Assembly (NCBI GenBank): GCA_022393335.1
Contig: JAJEKB010017724.1
Location: 20,609 to 84,608 of the forward strand
DNA: 64,000 nucleotides
Origin: Macrotrachela quadricornifera
Lineage: Eukaryota > Rotifera > Eurotatoria > Philodinida > Philodinidae
Reading direction: 5' to 3'
This document shows positions 59,011 through 64,000 of the stretch, piece after piece. The position numbers were made by a program, and so were the translations under genes. The notes under the pieces are model-generated. The model had not been told where the DNA came from. It searched no databases and saw nothing but the letters and a program-made list of their open reading frames with translations. The first letter of the stretch is position 1; each line of letters begins with the position of its first letter.

Positions 59011-60955
59011 GAGGTATGGCTATATCACAGAAGAATCATACCAGGAATATATTGATAGCCCATAAAAGTCAAAATTGTTATCTATGACGAAGACAGTGCG
59101 GATGCTTGGTATTTTTCGAATTTGAAATTGACGGTCTTGCTTCAGGAAATTATAAAATGTGAAAAGTTTGTTCAGATTGAGGTGACTATAGCATCACAAT
59201 TATTGATGAATTACCTGACAATGATTTTCAAAATAAATAGAATGAATTCAGTCGAGGTTTGAGCGAGTCATCGTTGACGAGCGTTACTTGTTGATATTGC
59301 ATTATTTTATAGAAGTGGATTGCAACATTATAAAAATATTTTTTTATGGTTCACTATCGACTGGAATATATTTTAACATTATTTTCATGGCACAAAGTGG
59401 TTTTCTGTAATTTCTCCAATTGTACTTTCTTGTTATTGTATTTCCATATATCTTAACTGACTCATTTTCATCGGTTAGCATATCATGTACTATAGCTCAG
59501 TTACAACTCAATTTATTCGAAATGTTGAATTTTTTTATGAAATGTGCCAATTGGTGAAGCTCATATTTGACGAAATTACAATTTCTCCATATGGTAAGAT
59601 GTCAGAGCCTGGATGACTCACACTTTTGTTATCAGATTGTAACGTCATTTATGCACTTGATTTATAGTTGTGGGCCGATGATTTTTATGCTGCAATTTAG
59701 GTATAAAAAAATTCTAATTTTTTTTTACAATCGAATAGTATACTTCTTATTAGGGGGCGATTTTTATAAATATAATATTTGGGCCGAAAACTTTTTGTTT
59801 GTGCAGCCCTCTTTAACTCTCGTCATACTGGTGGTTTGTCGTTATCATAATGGCAAGTAAAAATAATTACAATTGGTTCTTTTTTTTCAATTTAGAACTT
59901 GAATAGCACAAGAACATTTATAAGAACGAACAAACGAAAAACAGGCAAACTAAGTTTCAATACAAAGATATCTTCACAAAATACACCAAATCAGGTTAGA
60001 TTGATTTTAAACGATTTTAAGATTGAATTTCATTAGAAATCTTTGCATTTAGATTATTCCACGTAAAAAAAACATGATAAACCAGTATTGTGATCTTTTT
60101 TAGGATCAAAAATTTTTTTTTGTCTTTTTTACCTCTAATGTTTTTTAAATTTTCTTCTATTAACAGATATTTTTTTATATCATTTATATTTTTATGTTTT
60201 ATATCTTTTTTTCATGCAAAAATAAAATAATTCTTTGCTTAATGGATGTTACAAACAACGTTATCAATGGTCTCAATCAACTATATACTATAAAAAAATA
60301 AATCTCTCTCTTTCAAACTAACTCTTCACATTGAATTTGGTATAAATATGAACTTTTGAGATTCATTTATGCAAGATCAACATTTTATAAATAGTGTTAG
60401 ATGTAAACTGTAAAAAGCATGGGGCGAGGTTGGAACAGTCATTAATTATTGTACTCGTTTCCCTAGTAACAACCTCTTTCTTGACGCTTTATTAATAAAA
60501 TAAGAGTTGCCCCTAATAAGCGTATTATACAAATAATGCTTTTTTAGTTCTAGTGTGTATTATATGAAAATCTTTTGAATTTATCCATAGGCCCAAAAAA
60601 GATATAGATGTCACTCATGAGAAATGCATCTGCTATTAATTGGAAGAAAGAAACGTTTTTTGACTCCTCTGACAGTATACCAATAAGGTTTAACACTAAA
60701 ATTCCTGTTATCATTAAAAACAAAACTTTACTGTTAAGAAAAGATGCTAAATAGTTCGGATATTTTAATTATACTTGATGTCGTTAAGTTATACATGTTA
60801 TGTGAGTAGTTTGTTCGTATAATAAGACTGTTTTTGATGAAGAAAAAATTGTTGGTCATTCACAAAAATATAACATAATTTTATTTTTGATGTTTTTTTT
60901 AAATGTGTTGATGTTTTAAAGAACTTTTTCCTGTGTTGTTATGTTTTTTTCCTTT
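59011..60955. other. No gene recognised
   Basis: A 97-codon plus ORF (59567-59860) has hydrophobic stretches but neither splice context nor motif; probably chance in AT-rich DNA. Confidence 0.4.
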
Positions 60956-61004
60956 TCTTATCATGCATATATATACGCATATTATTGTATTGGACTTCTA
61001 CTTT

Positions 61005-61215
61005 CCTCTGTACATGAGGATGAGTGAGTAAGCGGGTGAGTGGACGTATAAGTGGATGGCTGATTGAGGGCAGGAGGGAGGCTGGATGGTAGGTGGATGA
61101 GAGTGAATATTTATTTTTCATCCTCATTATTACATACAGTCCCTGTCACTCTCACAACCATTCAGTCACACCTATCCACCCTCATCACCAACTCACTCTC
61201 CCTCAATCTTGAGGG
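61005..61215. repeat. Purine/pyrimidine mirror block derived from (GAGT/GGAT)n
   Basis: 61010-61112 is G/A-rich on the plus strand (GGATGAGTGAG, GGTGGATGAGAGTG) and 61125-61210 is C/T-rich (CCACCCTCATCACC, CACTCTCCCTC), so the two halves form a loose inverted repeat from one microsatellite. Confidence 0.6.
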
Positions 61216-61656
61216 TGTAATTCTAAGAAACTTGATTTATTAATTATTGCGTTAACGATCAGAATGTGAAAGACGATTTGGTATTATAAAAGAAAGGTCA
61301 TCAAGCTTTTGTAGCAATTGTGATTCTCTATCCATTAATTGAAATTGAACTAAATGTAACAACCATCTGCTTCTTTATCGGACAAAAAGAAGTTTTAGTA
61401 AAATTTATGCAACACCGCGATTAACATGAGAAAGAGAATTGTTAATAGAAGGGGTAAATCACATATCTATTCCATCTCGAATCATGTTTATGTCAAATTC
61501 TGGATTAATGATACAAAAAACGACAAGCATGAATATAGAAATTCATTGATCATTGTGTTAGTAGCAATCAATATAAATACATAAAAGTTACGGTCGCCTA
61601 AAGAGAAACAATTATTCAAAAGATAAAATCGCATCAAATCTTATTAAGTACAATAA
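61216..61656. other. 3' flank of the zinc-protein gene; nothing else seen
   Basis: AT-rich, presumed 3' UTR of the minus-strand gene ending at 61657. Confidence 0.35.
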
Positions 61657-62526
61657 TTATTGACTATGAAGGTGCCCAAAAAAGCGTTGGATTTCATCGA
61701 GTTGTCGTCGTAGTGTTCCTTGTAGGGAAACCGGACAATATCGTATGTATTGACACAATGACGTGCATACGTCAGTAATGAGGTTGCTAACGGCTCGAGT
61801 GAAGCACTTGATGCTTTTCCATATACTAGAACAAATATTGCAGATAGCAGCCCAGATGCCTGTATTTGCGGTGGTCCTGTTTACTTGTCCTTCGTGAAAA
61901 TTTGCACAGGAGCTGGCAGCTGGAATACAAGAGACAGATAGAATTGGTTCTGTCGTTCCAGTAACAGTGTTCTCACACGGCTGCTCGTCAATTATGTTTG
62001 GAACATCAGACATCCTTCGCTGCACTTCTGCCACTTGCTCTTCATTCATGGCTGGATGAGCAATACAGTGCATTAAAACTCTGTTCATTGTCTTTAATGG
62101 ACCAATTTGCTCCTGTTGTTGTTGTTTCATTTTTATGGTTTCTGGTTGAAATTGATTAGGTAAATCTTGTATGAGGTCTTGAAATGAACGTTGTAAAATC
62201 GGTTCATCCAAGAAGGCTAACCAGTTCTTTAATAATTGTGCAGCATCCTCCAGCTGATATTGTGTATCACAAATGAAACAGTTGTAAAACTTTATATAAC
62301 TGAAGGAAAAAACATGTTTCATGCATGTGTGACAGAGAGAGTACCGGCAGCCTTTTGCTGGACATTTCAGCTGATACATCTCTAGGTCATTCGAAAGCTC
62401 ATTCACACAAAGGGTGCAAATGTCTTTTAAAGATTTGCTCACACGTTTACTAAACTTGGGATCGTCCAGTATTTGTTGAATATCTAATGACTCCAGCCCA
62501 TTATCAAATGAACTATTGTACAGCAT
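61657..62526 (-). CDS. C4C4 RING-like zinc protein, 289 aa
   Basis: Eight cysteines are spaced C37-x2-C40-x14-C55-x4-C60-x4-C65-x2-C68-x14-C83-x2-C86, a cross-brace layout as in RING or RING-variant fingers, with CPAKGCRYSLCHTC at its core. RING fingers usually recruit E2 enzymes for ubiquitin transfer; that role is inferred. A helix-rich stretch with QQQQEQ (about 95-175) follows, then a low-complexity linker, then a Cys/Trp-rich amphipathic region (222-265, WAAICNICSSIWKSIKCFT) that might contact membrane. No signal peptide. Single exon, intact. On the minus strand a TATAATAG acceptor ends 11 nt before the ATG. Family beyond the zinc finger not recognised. Confidence 0.75.
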   Translation of the reverse strand: MLYNSSFDNGLESLDIQQILDDPKFSKRVSKSLKDICTLCVNELSNDLEMYQLKCPAKGCRYSLCHTCMKHVFSFSYIKFYNCFICDTQYQLEDAAQLLKNWLAFLDEPILQRSFQDLIQDLPNQFQPETIKMKQQQQEQIGPLKTMNRVLMHCIAHPAMNEEQVAEVQRRMSDVPNIIDEQPCENTVTGTTEPILSVSCIPAASSCANFHEGQVNRTTANTGIWAAICNICSSIWKSIKCFTRAVSNLITDVCTSLCQYIRYCPVSLQGTLRRQLDEIQRFFGHLHSQ

Positions 62527-62785
62527 GTTTTAAAAGTCTATTATAAAAAAAATTATGAACACGTAGAAAAACACGATTAGCAATAATCAACAATTCTAAA
62601 TCATAGAATTTTTTTTTCGGTTAAGTTTTGTCAAACTATCTATATTAAAAATAGTTCAATATATGTTGACTCTAGAATCTCAGTATTGTTTTTTGCACTT
62701 CAATAAAATGTCTAGTTTTGCTCTAATTTTCTTAACTGATATGCTAGTTAACAAATATTAAATAATAATATGCTCTGTATTTGTT
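62527..62785. other. 5' flank of the zinc-protein gene
   Basis: AT-rich promoter region; no defined element can be supported. Confidence 0.35.
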
Positions 62786-62786
62786 T

Positions 62787-63126
62787 CTACCCAAGACGAA
62801 CACAGAAAATCGGATCCTGTCGGATCTATATAATATCTGTCGGAACCCATATGGTTTTTGTTGGATTCCCATCAGCCGGATTCCGACCCGGATTTCATCG
62901 GAATGCGTCGGAAACAAGATGAAATCCGACCAAATCCGATCGGAGTTCATTATGTTTCCGTTACATTGCGACGAAATCCGGGCCGGAATCCGGCTGATGG
63001 AAATCCGACAAAAACCTGTTGGATCCGGTCGGTTTTTCATGGAAGATGTCGGATTCCGATGGAATCCGACGCGGATCCGATCGAAAACGATCGGATCTAC
63101 AGGTCGGATTGAATGTCCTGGGTAGC
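62787..63126. mobile_element. Foldback/MITE made of GGATTCCGA-type palindromes
   Basis: Outer ends TCTACCCAAGACGAACA and, in reverse complement, TGCTACCCAGGACATTC mark the element. Inside are more than a dozen copies of ATCCGA, TCGGAT, GGAATCCG and CCGGATTCC in both orientations. The longest inner inverted pair is GGATTTCATCGGAATGCGTC with its counterpart around 62975. The 114- and 131-codon ORFs on opposite strands are by-products. Confidence 0.65.
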
Positions 63127-63953
63127 AATATATTAACAATTGTATATCGAGTCTTCATTAAGTTTACTTACATTTCGAATATTTTTTGAAAAATGAAACG
63201 TTATCAACGTTTTAAGCAAGTTGGAAAAACTGTAATTTCAGTGGAGATAAAGGCGAAGAAAGATAACAGGTACCTGGAGCAATATAAAGAAGAAGAAAAA
63301 AAGACTGATAGTTGGCAGAACCGTTTACATTATGATTTTGTATAGTCACCATTAGTGATGAATGTAAATAATAAATGGCTTATTTCGATGAAAAGCTTTT
63401 GAAACCAGATGATAAATACTGAATATTCTTTTTAGAAATAGGAACAGAAGTCGAAGATGATTTTTAACCATGGGATTCTGTTAGCGTCAACAATGTTATT
63501 TTATGACGCTCACTTATGTTTAGTATATATACACGTATATATATCTTTTCTTTCTTTCCTGTTGAGTAGTTATATCTTCTCGTTGACCATCATGAGATCA
63601 TGATGATCTGGTAGTTTTTATTACGTTATTCTTTTTTTCTTTGCTATTACGTATTTTGATTTTTCCCTTTTGATTTTTCCTACGTTCTTTTAATTTTTCT
63701 CTCAACATATATATATCGTTTTGTTTTGTTATTGTTCTGTCTTCATCATTATTGCTTTCTTTGTTCTTATTACATAAATATATTCGTTGTTATATCTCCT
63801 TCATCTTATTACTACACATATATCAACAGCTTCATAACATGTTATTTATGTAAGCTTATGATTTTCTTATATGCTGTAACTCAAGCTCTACTATATCATC
63901 CCCACACGAAATCAAGAGCTAACAGATTCTCTGGTTTATTTTATAACAATCTA
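63127..63953. other. No gene recognised
   Basis: AT-rich with TATATACACGTATATATATC near 63525 and T-rich tracts. No supported ORF. Confidence 0.4.
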
Positions 63954-64000
63954 ACGAGGGAACCTCACCAACTGATACCCTCCGTTTGAGCTCATATTTT
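63954..64000. repeat. Left end of a family A foldback, cut by the window edge
   Basis: ACGAGGGAACCTCACC, then TGATACCCTCCGTTTGAGCT, matches the left end at 13367 base for base with few changes. The remainder lies beyond the window. Confidence 0.75.

Noticed and set aside
59567..59860. 97-codon hydrophobic ORF
   Set aside because: AT-rich chance ORF without acceptor site, signal peptide or family motif.
62744..63139. ORFs of 131, 114 and 84 codons on both strands
   Set aside because: Products of the GGATTCCGA palindrome array; the two strands give similar peptides.

Overview
The window is AT-rich eukaryotic DNA with short introns (about 56-72 nt), single-exon receptor genes and many repeats. 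The gene families point to a bdelloid rotifer: a long FG-GAP/VCBS repeat membrane protein, a rhodopsin-like receptor of the expanded single-exon type, an R-S-E ADP-ribosyltransferase with a TPR-like tail, and a caspase-like protease. The low GC and repeat load suit a Rotaria-like genome better than an Adineta-like one. The taxon is an inference; no rRNA or other marker gene is present.

Layout. 1-4.1 kb: foldback (long inverted repeat) elements and a TTAA-bounded MITE. 4.1-11.5 kb, minus strand: FG-GAP membrane protein, with the repeat exon at 4138-6677 and, by exact splice phase, N-terminal membrane exons at 11186-11539. 11.6-20 kb: nested foldbacks, one carrying a small ORF, and a 1.3-kb dispersed repeat. 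21-22.4 kb: dead FLYWCH/MULE transposase. 24.4-25.2 kb: broken Ly6/uPAR-like protein. 28.0-29.0 kb: receptor. 33.0-35.2 kb: complete but dead piggyBac element. 36.6-39.4 kb: decayed RIC1 copy. 40-46.6 kb: minisatellites and foldbacks. 46.8-48.4 kb: ADP-ribosyltransferase. 51.9-53.3 kb: caspase-like gene whose 3' end runs into a MITE. 56.8-57.8 kb: coiled-coil protein with a hydrophobic hairpin. 61.7-62.5 kb: C4C4 zinc protein. The last bases open another foldback copy.

Six candidate genes look able to make protein: FG-GAP, receptor, ADP-ribosyltransferase, caspase-like (doubtful), coiled-coil and zinc protein. They and the RIC1 copy all have a pyrimidine-rich AG splice-acceptor-like site 0-80 nt before the ATG, as expected if messages are trans-spliced to a leader, which is known in bdelloids. 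The region from 46.8 to 62.5 kb holds four proteins of signalling or effector type. Whether they work together cannot be told from sequence.

The most unusual observation is a set of piggyBac-like TTAA ends. In the full element and three MITEs, one end carries a palindrome about 14-18 nt inside the TTAA. The palindrome sequence differs each time while its position is kept.
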